Source: BA4 sp044376575
GTDB lineage: Bacteria > Bacteroidota > Bacteroidia > CAIKAF01
Direction of reading: 5' to 3'
Length of the DNA: 62,070 nt
Assembly: GCA_044376575.1 (NCBI GenBank)
Contig: JBILKR010000016.1
Coordinates: 1 to 62,070 of the forward strand
Numbering within the stretch: the first letter of the stretch is position 1; each line of letters starts with the position of its first letter. Below are positions 25,446 to 34,405 of this stretch, one piece after another. Both the position numbers and the translations under genes were made by a program. A model generated the notes under the pieces. That model was not told the origin of the DNA and did not search any database. It saw only the letters and a program-made list of their open reading frames with translations.

Positions 25446-26489
25446 TTATAAATTATTTTTTTCTGTAAAAATAACGGTTGACAATGTTGTACCTACTGCA
25501 TGCAAGGTATTTTTATCAATGATATTGATATCATCGTTAAGGGTATGCCAATGCGGTGCAAAACCAACTGTTGAATTTTCATTATCAAAATTAATGATGT
25601 CGATAGAAGGAATACGAGCCAATGTATTCACAAAATAATGATCATCAGTAATCGGATCCATCATTTTATTGATAAAGTAATTTCCAAAGCCAAGAGATTG
25701 AGCTGTTGACCATACTTTTTCTACTACACCGGGAGCAAACCGCATACTCCAGCCTTCTTTACAAAAGCGGGCATTGGCAGCTCCCACCATGTCAAGCAAT
25801 ATTCCATATTTAGCATAATAACCTGGAATAGGTGGGTTTTTTGCCCAATACTGCGATCCCAAACAATATGTTTCAGGCGCACCCCCGGCATCTCCATAAT
25901 CTTCTCCGTCAAATAAAATAATATCAACTCCTATACCCGGATTTTTTTCTTTCAACAATCTGGCTATTTCAATTAAAACACCCACTCCGCTTGCACCGTC
26001 ATCTGCACCCATTACCGGTTTTTTATTATTGGACGGATCTCTGTCAGCAAACGGTCGCGTATCCCAGTGAGCATATAATACAATTCGGTTTGAATTTTCT
26101 TTATCGAAGCGTGCAATAATGTTTCTGATGTTTAATGCTTCTCCCGTATATGCAGTAACTGTGGCCTGCTGAACCAGTACGTGATCAGAATACTGTTTCA
26201 ATTTATTAATCAGGAAATCACCACAGTTTTTGTGTCCTTTGCTGTTTGGTATTCTGGGACCAAATTCAAGTTGTTTTTCAATATGAGCAAAAGCGCTATC
26301 TGCTGAAAATGTAGGAAAAGAATTATTTTGAACTTGGGTAGAATCATTTTGATGAATGGTATTATCTATCTGCGGTGTAGTGCTATCCTCAACAGGAGAA
26401 GGCTTGCAACCGTTTAAAAACAGTGCAATGATTAAAATGAATATTAAATAAAAATCAATTCTTTTCCCAACGAGAACCATCCTTTCCAT
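25446..26489 (-). CDS. M28-family zinc peptidase / glutaminyl cyclase-like lipoprotein
   Basis: 347 residues, with a hydrophobic N-terminal segment ending in the lipobox LFLNGC, so lipid-anchored. The M28 metal ligands are visible in order: His in VLYAHWDTRP, bridging Asp in GADDGASGVGV, Glu-Glu/Asp in LFDGEDYGDAGG, Asp in LLDMVG and His in TDDHYF. The YAHWDTR form and the length resemble secreted glutaminyl-peptide cyclotransferases as much as aminopeptidases, so I leave both open. The start overlaps cysS by 35 nt; a second Met three codons later is equally possible. Confidence 0.85.
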   Translation of the reverse strand: MERMVLVGKRIDFYLIFILIIALFLNGCKPSPVEDSTTPQIDNTIHQNDSTQVQNNSFPTFSADSAFAHIEKQLEFGPRIPNSKGHKNCGDFLINKLKQYSDHVLVQQATVTAYTGEALNIRNIIARFDKENSNRIVLYAHWDTRPFADRDPSNNKKPVMGADDGASGVGVLIEIARLLKEKNPGIGVDIILFDGEDYGDAGGAPETYCLGSQYWAKNPPIPGYYAKYGILLDMVGAANARFCKEGWSMRFAPGVVEKVWSTAQSLGFGNYFINKMMDPITDDHYFVNTLARIPSIDIINFDNENSTVGFAPHWHTLNDDINIIDKNTLHAVGTTLSTVIFTEKNNL

Positions 26490-27924
26490 CTTTAATAATT
26501 ATATTTAATTCTTGTAACGTATTTCGAATCTGATCAGAGGTGTGCCAGTCTTTTTTTTCTCGAGCTTCATTTCTGATGGATAAAAGTAAATTCATAATAC
26601 CGTTCATATCATCATCAGATTTTGAAACTGAGGCTTCCGCATTCAGACCTAACGTTTTTTCAAAAAATCTTTCTAAAGATACTTTCAATAATTGAATTGA
26701 GTTAGTATCCAATGATTGAGAACCATCCTTGCAGGCATTAATAATTCTTGCGCCTTCAAACAAATGAGCAATCAATACAGGAGTATTAAAATCATCATTC
26801 ATGGCCGACTCACAATTGATTATCCATTCATTTACATCCCATGTATTTTGTTGCCCAGGCTTCAGGGTTTCTAATTCTTTAAATGCACTTTGTAATCTTT
26901 TAAATGCTTTATCAGATGCAGAAAGTGCTTCCATTGAAATATCCAGTGTGCTGCCGTAATGTGCCTGTAAGATAAAAAAGCGAACAGACATGGGAGAATA
27001 TGGCTTGTCAACCAATGGAGGTGTTCCCTTTAATAAATCTTTAGGAAGAATAAAATTGCCTTCCGACTTGCTCATTTTTTTCCCGTTCAATGTGAGCATG
27101 TTACCATGTATCCAATACCTCACCGGAATCTCATCATTCGCGGCACAGTTCTGTGCAATCTCACATTCATGGTGCGGGAATTTCAAATCCATTCCTCCGC
27201 CATGAATATCAAATTGATTGCCAAGGTATTTTGAACTCATTACTGAACATTCCAAATGCCAGCCAGGGAAACCCATTCCCCAGGGAGACGGCCACTGCAT
27301 GATATGTTCCTTTCCTGCTTTTTTCCACAATGCAAAATCAAGTGGATCGCGTTTTTCGTCCTGCCCATCTAGGTCTCTTGATCCACTTTTTAATTCATCA
27401 ATATTTCTGCCCGATAATATTCCATAAGGATATTTTTCTGCATATTTTTTTACATCAAAATATACAGACCCATTTACCTCATAAGCAAGCCCCTTAGAAA
27501 GAATATTTTTTGTCATTTCGATTTGCTCAACAATATGACCTGTTGCTGTAGGTTCTATGGATGGGGGCAAGCAATTGAAGATATTTAATACATCATGAAA
27601 ATTATTCGTGTATTTCTGAACAATTTCCATAGGCTCAAGTTTCTCAAGACGAGCACGCTTAGAGATTTTATCCTCTCCGGCATCCGCATCATTTTCAAGA
27701 TGACCTACATCAGTAATGTTTCTTACGTATCGAACTTTGTATCCTGAGTTTAGCAACCAACGATAAATGATGTCGAAAGAAATAAATGTTCTCAGGTTGC
27801 CCAGATGGACTTCATTATACACTGTCGGACCACACACATACATTCCGACAAAAGGAGAATTTAATGGCGTGAATAAGGTTTTTTCCCGTGTTAGGGAATT
27901 GTAAATATGAATCTTGTCTGACAT
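26455..27924 (-). CDS. cysS: Cysteinyl-tRNA synthetase
   Basis: Class I synthetase, 489 residues. The HIGH motif appears as EVHLGN after MYVCGPTVYN, whose Cys is a zinc ligand. Other zinc ligands are in WHLECSVMSS and HHECEIAQ. KMSKSEGN is the KMSKS loop. It charges tRNA-Cys with cysteine. It heads a minus-strand run with the M28 peptidase, a secreted protein, the IPExxxVDY protein and pyk. A good promoter lies directly upstream, with its -7 box five bases from the ATG. Confidence 0.97.
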   Translation of the reverse strand: MSDKIHIYNSLTREKTLFTPLNSPFVGMYVCGPTVYNEVHLGNLRTFISFDIIYRWLLNSGYKVRYVRNITDVGHLENDADAGEDKISKRARLEKLEPMEIVQKYTNNFHDVLNIFNCLPPSIEPTATGHIVEQIEMTKNILSKGLAYEVNGSVYFDVKKYAEKYPYGILSGRNIDELKSGSRDLDGQDEKRDPLDFALWKKAGKEHIMQWPSPWGMGFPGWHLECSVMSSKYLGNQFDIHGGGMDLKFPHHECEIAQNCAANDEIPVRYWIHGNMLTLNGKKMSKSEGNFILPKDLLKGTPPLVDKPYSPMSVRFFILQAHYGSTLDISMEALSASDKAFKRLQSAFKELETLKPGQQNTWDVNEWIINCESAMNDDFNTPVLIAHLFEGARIINACKDGSQSLDTNSIQLLKVSLERFFEKTLGLNAEASVSKSDDDMNGIMNLLLSIRNEAREKKDWHTSDQIRNTLQELNIIIKDGKDGSRWEKN

Positions 27925-27929
27925 AAATG

Positions 27930-27961
27930 CGAAGATAACTTTGCAGCGTTAATCAACCAAA
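27930..27961 (-). promoter_or_regulatory. Promoter of cysS
   Basis: On the minus strand TTTG (27961-27958) is followed after exactly 20 nt by TATCTTCG (27937-27930), one mismatch from TAnnTTTG. The -7 box ends five bases before the ATG, predicting a leaderless or nearly leaderless transcript. Confidence 0.5.
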
Positions 27962-28079
27962 GAATTGCCTCTAATTTTCAGTTAAATATTCACTGTTAAG
28001 CATTTTAGTTTTATAATAATTGCTATTTTTTTAACTCTGAATTGTAAACATAAATATTTGTACAGATGTTTGTTAGATT

Positions 28080-29006
28080 ATGAGTTCAAAACAAGTAATT
28101 CTGATTACCGGCGGTTCAGGAATGATAGGAAAAGCTATGACATCTTTTTTGATGTCAAAAGGTTTTGAAGTGCGGCATCTTTTAAGACGAAAAACAGGAA
28201 GGACAGATATCAAAGAATTTATCTGGAATATTGACAAGGGCCAAATCGATCAGGAAGCTTTTATTGAGACTGATGTAATTATACATCTTGCCGGCAGTAA
28301 TGTTGGATCAGGGCGCTGGACAAAATCAAAGAAAAAAGAAATTTTAGAAAGTCGAACACTTGCTACACGCCTGCTCATTGAGCAACTAAGCAAGACAAAA
28401 CACGGGGTAAAGAAACTAATATCTGCGTCTGCCATTGGATATTATGGAACAAATCAACATGGGCATTTATTTACTGAAGAAGAAAAACCAGGAACAGATT
28501 TCATGGCACAGGTTTGTGTGGCATGGGAAAATGAGTTATTAAAAATAAACATACCAAAAGTAATATATCGGCTTGGGGTTGTATTGAGTAACGATGGTGG
28601 CGCTTTACCCAAAATGACTATGCCTGTTCGCATGGGTGTTGGTGTTCCCATTGGTCGCGGCAGTCAGCCTGTTCCCTGGATTCATATTGATGATGTTTGC
28701 CATGCATTTCTTTTGGCTATTGAGCAAGAGAGCGTGACTGGAGTATATAATCTTGTGGCTCCCGAACAAACAACAAATGCAGAAATGATGAAATCAATTT
28801 CTTCTGAACTTAAAAAACTGTATTTGCCATTGGGTGTACCCGGTTTTCTTTTGAAATTGATGTTGGGCGAGCAATCTGTCATGGTGCTCGAAGGAGCGTT
28901 TGTTAGTCCTCAGAAATTAATCAATACCGGTTTTAAATTTGAGTATAAAGAACTTTCAACTGCGCTTTCGAACTTACTGTCTGTGAAGTCTAAAAATCGC
29001 GGTTAA
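28080..29006 (+). CDS. TIGR01777-family NAD-dependent epimerase-like protein
   Basis: 308 residues, an extended SDR of the TIGR01777 (YfcH/SulA-like) group. The cofactor motif is ITGGSGMIGKAM, then IIHLAGSNVGSGRWTKSKKKEI, the typical VNL/SNxxxGRWT-type block. SASAIGYYG follows, with VPWIHIDDV further on. The C-terminal DUF1731 region (about 245-305) is present (FLLKLMLGEQSVMVLEGA, KLINTGFKFEY). The substrate is unknown for the whole group. It is divergent from cysS and converges on the polyprenyl synthase gene with a 17-nt overlap. Confidence 0.88.
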   Translation: MSSKQVILITGGSGMIGKAMTSFLMSKGFEVRHLLRRKTGRTDIKEFIWNIDKGQIDQEAFIETDVIIHLAGSNVGSGRWTKSKKKEILESRTLATRLLIEQLSKTKHGVKKLISASAIGYYGTNQHGHLFTEEEKPGTDFMAQVCVAWENELLKINIPKVIYRLGVVLSNDGGALPKMTMPVRMGVGVPIGRGSQPVPWIHIDDVCHAFLLAIEQESVTGVYNLVAPEQTTNAEMMKSISSELKKLYLPLGVPGFLLKLMLGEQSVMVLEGAFVSPQKLINTGFKFEYKELSTALSNLLSVKSKNRG

Positions 29007-29973
29007 TCAGGAATTCCGTCATCTCAATAAAAAAATCTTTTCCTTCTTGTTTCATTGAGGTCTCTTGTATCAAACCAATAGCCTTTCCAACATATTCATT
29101 GACATCTGAAATGGTAGTTGAACTAATATTTAACGCATTGTAAACGGCAACCACTTCTTTTATTTTTTCGCCTTCACTCATCCCAGAAGATACATAATCA
29201 TGTAGAAACTTTTTTTGTTCCGGGGAAGCAAGCTCCAATGCCTTAATCATTAAATATGTTTTTTTCCCAGCTAAAATATCACCACCAATTTTCTTCCCTA
29301 CAAGTTTTTCATCACCGAAAGTGTCGAGCCAGTCGTCTTTAATTTGAAATGCTTTTCCGATCAAACATCCAAAGTCATATAGTTTTGTAGCATCTTCAGA
29401 ATTTGCACCACCTATAATAGACCCAATATAAAGTGATCCCCCTAATAATACAGCTGTTTTCCCTTCAATCATTTGAAGATATTCTTCGATAGACACATCA
29501 TTTCTTTTTTCGAAAGCCATATCCATGGCCTGTCCTTCACAAACCTCAGCAGATACCCTGTTAAAAATATTCATTACTTCTCGCAATGATTTTTCAGGTG
29601 ATTCGCAAATGAGTTCATAGGCCTTAATCATCATTAAATCCCCGCTTAATATTCCCGTATTCTCATCCCATTTTTCATGGACTGTTGACATACCCCTTCT
29701 CAATGATGCATTATCCATAATATCATCATGAATGAGTGTGAAATTATGAAAGACCTCCATTCCCATGGCAGGCTTTAAAGCCGTGTTTATGTCTCCGCCA
29801 AAAGCTTCGCATGCAGCAAGGGCAATCACAGGTCGTATTCTTTTTCCTCCAATGGCCAGCATATAATCTAACGGGGCATAAATTTCCATGCCTGAATTTT
29901 CAGCATAGGAAAGCTCCTTCAATGATTGATCAACGAGTATTTTATAACGATTATACGAAGATTGAAATTCCAT
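28990..29973 (-). CDS. Polyprenyl (geranylgeranyl/farnesyl-type) diphosphate synthase
   Basis: Trans-prenyltransferase of 327 residues, all-alpha. The first Asp-rich motif is DDIMD (83-87) in LIHDDIMDNASLRRG and the second is DDWLD in QIKDDWLDTFGD. GGKRIRPV is the N-terminal substrate region. It condenses isopentenyl diphosphate with an allylic diphosphate to make precursors of menaquinone or carotenoids. Chain length cannot be fixed reliably, though the Thr-Leu residues before the first motif are small to medium. It overlaps the convergent epimerase gene by 17 nt. Confidence 0.9.
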   Translation of the reverse strand: MEFQSSYNRYKILVDQSLKELSYAENSGMEIYAPLDYMLAIGGKRIRPVIALAACEAFGGDINTALKPAMGMEVFHNFTLIHDDIMDNASLRRGMSTVHEKWDENTGILSGDLMMIKAYELICESPEKSLREVMNIFNRVSAEVCEGQAMDMAFEKRNDVSIEEYLQMIEGKTAVLLGGSLYIGSIIGGANSEDATKLYDFGCLIGKAFQIKDDWLDTFGDEKLVGKKIGGDILAGKKTYLMIKALELASPEQKKFLHDYVSSGMSEGEKIKEVVAVYNALNISSTTISDVNEYVGKAIGLIQETSMKQEGKDFFIEMTEFLINRDF

Positions 29974-30105
29974 AAATGCAAATAAAAGGAAAAACGACAG
30001 TATGAATCATCAAAATTTGAATATTCTTTTAATGCTGTTTAAAACAAATAATAAATTATTGGGTTTTTGATAACATAAAATATATACGAAGCGCTGCTAA
30101 TTGTT

Positions 30106-30113
30106 TATTTTTG
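30106..30113 (+). promoter_or_regulatory. -7 box upstream of the lamin-tail/TonB-receptor locus
   Basis: TATTTTTG fits TAnnTTTG exactly and lies 22 nt before the ATG at 30136, the first gene of a four-gene strand run. No TTTG is found at the usual distance. Confidence 0.4.
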
Positions 30114-30135
30114 TAGCAAATATTATTTAGTAACA

Positions 30136-31206
30136 ATGAAAAAGATTTTACTCTCCATCTTTACTGTCATTTCAGGAATTGCATTTTCACAGAACTGTTC
30201 AGATTTATTCATTTCAGAATATGTTGAGGGGCTAGGCAACAATAAGGCTATCGAAATATACAATCCTACACCAAACCCAATTGATTTATTGGGATATCGG
30301 TTGATTCGCTGGGATAATGGAAGCGTACCTCCTATTCCACCTACCGATATCATGACTATTGATCCCTCAAAAGTTACCGTGTTTCCTTCAATTACAATTG
30401 CTCCATTTGATGTAATTGTGATAGGACTAAATCATCAGGGTGATGCAGATCCCACATTGAACACCGACTTAAATCTTGTGGCAAAAATGGATACTTTTTT
30501 TACTACAGACTGCAACCCAAGCATTGTTCCACCACAACCACGCACTGTTTGTTTTAATGGCGATGATGCGTTGGAACTTCAGAAAAGCACAAGTGATGTA
30601 TGGAAGACTGTAGATATTTTTGGTGTGATTGGAGAACGTCCTACAAACAATTTGGGAACCAACAGCCCAACAGGTGCCTGGACTGCCTTGTCACCTTATT
30701 TTACAATTCCAGCCAATTACGATTTTAATGTACAGGGACCTTACTTTAAACAATATTGGACTCAGAAACACACCTTAATCAGAAAACCTTCGGTTTTAAT
30801 GGGTATTTTAGTTAATCCTCAGGCAGGACAGATTGGTCCGCCTACAGTGCCTTCCGGATTTAATCCTGCCGCAGAATGGGATTCATTATCCATTAATACT
30901 TTTGACAGTTTAGGAGCTCACACCTGTGATTGTGCGACTTCATTCTCTATTCATGAGACATCAAGTAAAACTAAACTTTCTGTATACCCAAATCCGGTAA
31001 AAAATCAGATGACTATTTCATCAACTTCAAATATTTCACGTGTAGAATTGATTAGCATTACCGGACAAACAGCTAAAAATATTGTAGTTAAAAAACTAAC
31101 AAGCCAATTCATTGTAAACACAGAAGATTTGCTTCCGGGTATTTATATTGCCAAAGTTTATGCAACTGATGGTTCTGTTATCAATAAAAAAATTATTAAG
31201 GAATAA
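30136..31206 (+). CDS. Secreted lamin-tail-domain protein with T9SS sorting domain
   Basis: 356 residues. The signal peptide ends IAFSQ. A lamin-tail-domain-like region (about 20-180) begins LFISEYVEGLGNNKAIEIYNPT, with the closing GDDALELQ and VDIFGVIGE. In secreted bacterial proteins this domain often accompanies extracellular nucleases. A type A T9SS domain follows from about 280 (SVYPNPVKNQMTIS, VELISITGQ, GIYIAKVYATDGS). No catalytic domain is seen, so I infer a binding or structural role. It is the first gene of a run with a TonB receptor 11 nt downstream, a lipoprotein and an endonuclease I. Confidence 0.82.
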   Translation: MKKILLSIFTVISGIAFSQNCSDLFISEYVEGLGNNKAIEIYNPTPNPIDLLGYRLIRWDNGSVPPIPPTDIMTIDPSKVTVFPSITIAPFDVIVIGLNHQGDADPTLNTDLNLVAKMDTFFTTDCNPSIVPPQPRTVCFNGDDALELQKSTSDVWKTVDIFGVIGERPTNNLGTNSPTGAWTALSPYFTIPANYDFNVQGPYFKQYWTQKHTLIRKPSVLMGILVNPQAGQIGPPTVPSGFNPAAEWDSLSINTFDSLGAHTCDCATSFSIHETSSKTKLSVYPNPVKNQMTISSTSNISRVELISITGQTAKNIVVKKLTSQFIVNTEDLLPGIYIAKVYATDGSVINKKIIKE

Positions 31207-31217
31207 TATTTAAACTA

Positions 31218-33974
31218 ATGTTTAAAATAGCTATTTATAAAAACTTGCAACTTCTTTTGGTTGCAAGTTTTTTTTGCGTTCAAGCATTTTCACAAGGTAA
31301 GGTTCGTGGAAAAATTACTGATGCAACAACCAATGAGCCATTAATTGGCGCTTCTGTAATTTACGGAGAGGGAAAAGGTGTTGCTGCGGATATGGATGGA
31401 AACTTTGAAATTACATTGCCGAATGGACCATATTCCATCACGGTATCTTATGTAAGTTATAAAAGTACTACTGAAAAGGTGGTCGTTGCAAATAACACCA
31501 TTGAACTGGATTTCAAATTACAGCCCACCATGCTGAGCGAGGTGGAGGTGGTTTCAGATCTTGCAAAGCCAAGAGAAACACCGGTTGCTTTTTCGAACGT
31601 TACTGCAGAGCAAATCAAAGAAAAACTTGGCTCACAGGATTTACCGATGCTGCTCAATGTAACCCCCGGTGTATATGTCAGTCAGCGAGAAGGAACAGAC
31701 GGGCAGGCTGAAGTGAGAATTCGTGGATTCAGCGCTCAAAACGTAGTTGTGATGGTAGATGGAATTCCGATGAATGATATGCATAACGGACGTGTCTATT
31801 GGAGCAACTGGCAAGGTTTGGGAGTAAACACCAAGTTGATGCAAGTGCAACGCGGACTGGGGGCTTCAAAGCTGGCGATACCTTCTGTTGGAGGCTCACT
31901 AAATGTAATTACGCAAGGCATTGACATGGAAAAAGTGATTTCCATCCGTCAGGATTACGGGAATAGAAATAACCTGCAAACCACCATTAGTGCATCTTCA
32001 GGGAAATTAAAAGGAGGATGGAATTTTCAGGGATCACTGGCATTTAAGTATAACGAAGGCTGGGTAGACGCAACGACAACGACCTGGTTTTCTTATTATT
32101 TTAAAGTAAACAAGCAAATCAAAAACCACACGCTGAGCTTTACCATATTTGGTGCACCGCAATGGAGCAATCAACGTAGTTATCTATATGATTTAGGTAT
32201 AGAGGCATACAATAAACAATATGCCATGGGGTTAGGAATTGATACTTCTACAGCGGTAAAAGAAAGAAATTGGCGATACAATCAGGGCTGGGGATACATT
32301 CGCAGAACACGACCCGATGAAGGAGGTGTCGGAGCTCCTTTAGATATGTTAAGCACAACACGAAATGAATATTATAAACCAGTGTATGCGTTACGTGACT
32401 TTATCAAAGTAAATGATAAATTTTATGTTTCAGCAATTGCCTATGCTTCAATTGGAGTAGGAGGAGGCACTCAACTAGATGTAACAAATGTTCCTTTAGA
32501 TAGCAATGGACAATTAAATTTACAAACGGTGTATGATGGCAACGCCTACAGCCCTTTTAATAATTATGTGGTTAATGGTGATACCTTAAAAAAGTCATCA
32601 AATTTTATTCGAATGAATCACAACGAGCACAACTGGTATGGCTTGCTGGGCACATTTGATTATGCTTTTAATTCCCGACTAAATTTATCTGGGGGATTGG
32701 ATTTTAGGTATTTTCAGGGTCGGGTTTATAGTACAATTAATGATTTGTTGGGGGGAGATTTAGCAGTGCAAAATCCTGATCCTAATGTTGTTTCCAAAGG
32801 TTATGTTACAAAAGGTGACAAAATTCGTCAAAATTTGGAACGAGATATTTTATGGGGAGGTGCCTTTGCCATGCTCGAGTACAAGCACCCTGTATTTAGT
32901 GCTTTTGTTAATGCAAGTACAGCCATCACTGCTTATAATCAGAAAAATTTATTTGCTAAAAAACAACTTGTGTTGAGTGATACTACCTTAAATATCGGAT
33001 ATTATGATACCCTGGTATATAATGGCAATACCTATACTCGTGATTCAAAAGGTTTAAGATATAACGAAAGCGGTTTCTTTACTCGCTGGGGGTTTACAGT
33101 TAAAGGAGGCATGAATTTTAAAGTGCATCAAAACCACAATGTATTTTTTAATGTGGGGTATTTTACAAGAGCTCCTTACATGACCTTTTTAGTGCTGAAC
33201 ACAAACGAAAAAGTAAGGGATGCTCAAAACGAAAACCTGGCTTCATTTGAACTCGGTTATACTGTGCAATACAAAAAATTTGCAGCAAATCTTAATGCCT
33301 ATTACACATTATGGATGAACAAGCCAGAGCGCACCACCATTAGTGACTTAAATGGGAACCAAGTAAGTGTAAACGTTAATGGATTACAGGCAAGACATAT
33401 GGGATTAGAACTCGATTTTACATTTAAACCCATCAAGCAACTTTCTTTTGAAGGAAGCGTATCGCTTGGCGACTGGACATGGAACAGTGTAGGAACTGCT
33501 ATTCTTACCGACGAACTGGGCATTCCACTAATAAACGGGGAAAAACAAATTGATTTACGTGGAATAAAAGTGGGTGATCAGCCTCAACATCAATATGCCG
33601 CTGTAGTTAGAATTGCACCAATTAAAGGACTGTACATCGCTCCTGAAATTATTTATTTTACCAATTATTATGCTCAATATAACGCCTCAACCTATGTTGT
33701 AAATCAGAATACAGGTGTTTCAATAAATGCAGGTCGACAGCCTTGGAGATTGCCCAATTACTACATCATGAACCTAAATATGGGTTATGGGTTTAAAGTG
33801 AAGAAAACAAAAATCGATCTTCGGGCCAACTTCATGAACCTGACCAATAACTTTTTCATTTCTGATGCTTATGACGGATCTATTTCTACGATTAATTCAT
33901 TTAGTGCAGCTAGTGCAGCTGTAAATATTGGTTTAGGATTCCGCTATATGGGTTCAGTTCAGGTAACTTTTTAA
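31218..33974 (+). CDS. TonB-dependent receptor
   Basis: 918-residue outer-membrane transporter. The signal peptide ends AFSQ. A carboxypeptidase-regulatory-like domain (about 27-105) opens GKVRGKITDATTNEPLIGASV. The plug follows at about 110-235 (VTPGVYVSQREGTDGQAEVRIRGF is the core region; VVMVDGIPMND and GSLNVITQG close it). The rest is a 22-strand-type barrel rich in aromatic and Asn residues. No SusD partner gene is next to it, unlike polysaccharide loci. The substrate is unknown; the neighbouring nuclease and lamin-tail genes suggest nucleic-acid-derived or phosphate-containing substrates (inference). Confidence 0.93.
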   Translation: MFKIAIYKNLQLLLVASFFCVQAFSQGKVRGKITDATTNEPLIGASVIYGEGKGVAADMDGNFEITLPNGPYSITVSYVSYKSTTEKVVVANNTIELDFKLQPTMLSEVEVVSDLAKPRETPVAFSNVTAEQIKEKLGSQDLPMLLNVTPGVYVSQREGTDGQAEVRIRGFSAQNVVVMVDGIPMNDMHNGRVYWSNWQGLGVNTKLMQVQRGLGASKLAIPSVGGSLNVITQGIDMEKVISIRQDYGNRNNLQTTISASSGKLKGGWNFQGSLAFKYNEGWVDATTTTWFSYYFKVNKQIKNHTLSFTIFGAPQWSNQRSYLYDLGIEAYNKQYAMGLGIDTSTAVKERNWRYNQGWGYIRRTRPDEGGVGAPLDMLSTTRNEYYKPVYALRDFIKVNDKFYVSAIAYASIGVGGGTQLDVTNVPLDSNGQLNLQTVYDGNAYSPFNNYVVNGDTLKKSSNFIRMNHNEHNWYGLLGTFDYAFNSRLNLSGGLDFRYFQGRVYSTINDLLGGDLAVQNPDPNVVSKGYVTKGDKIRQNLERDILWGGAFAMLEYKHPVFSAFVNASTAITAYNQKNLFAKKQLVLSDTTLNIGYYDTLVYNGNTYTRDSKGLRYNESGFFTRWGFTVKGGMNFKVHQNHNVFFNVGYFTRAPYMTFLVLNTNEKVRDAQNENLASFELGYTVQYKKFAANLNAYYTLWMNKPERTTISDLNGNQVSVNVNGLQARHMGLELDFTFKPIKQLSFEGSVSLGDWTWNSVGTAILTDELGIPLINGEKQIDLRGIKVGDQPQHQYAAVVRIAPIKGLYIAPEIIYFTNYYAQYNASTYVVNQNTGVSINAGRQPWRLPNYYIMNLNMGYGFKVKKTKIDLRANFMNLTNNFFISDAYDGSISTINSFSAASAAVNIGLGFRYMGSVQVTF

Positions 33975-33978
33975 AATT

Positions 33979-34392
33979 ATGAGAACATTATTATTTTCTA
34001 TTTTGATTCTTTCTCTTTTTTCCTGTGAAGATTCACAGCATTATGCCAATCAACTGGAAGGGAGATGGAATATTTCACAAATTATTGGAGACACAACAAT
34101 TATCACTCCCGATTCGGTGTCTCAACAATTGATTTTCAAAAGTTGTGAGAATGCATATACATCAAATTGCGAGGTAGATTATATTTTTTTAGGTGCGTCT
34201 CCGGATACCGCAACATTGAATATTACTATAAAAGAAAATGAAATTGCTTTTATCGACAATTTAAATTTGATTATCCCTAACTTTACGAAAGTTTTTAAAT
34301 TAAAAAGATTCTACATAAAGGAGATTGATAATAATCAAATGAAGTTGGAGCGTTTTGGCGACAATTTACAAATCATAGCTATTAAACAATAA
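33979..34392 (+). CDS. Small lipocalin-like lipoprotein
   Basis: 137 residues with a lipobox ending LFSC, so anchored in the envelope. The mature part opens LEGRWNISQIIGD, the GRW-type start of lipocalin-like beta domains, with a Cys pair in SCENAYTSNCEVDYIF. It begins 4 nt after the TonB receptor stop and 13 nt before the endonuclease gene, so it belongs to the same transcript and may be a surface partner of the receptor. A function is not visible. Confidence 0.75.
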   Translation: MRTLLFSILILSLFSCEDSQHYANQLEGRWNISQIIGDTTIITPDSVSQQLIFKSCENAYTSNCEVDYIFLGASPDTATLNITIKENEIAFIDNLNLIIPNFTKVFKLKRFYIKEIDNNQMKLERFGDNLQIIAIKQ

Positions 34393-34405
34393 ATTAATAA
34401 TCATC

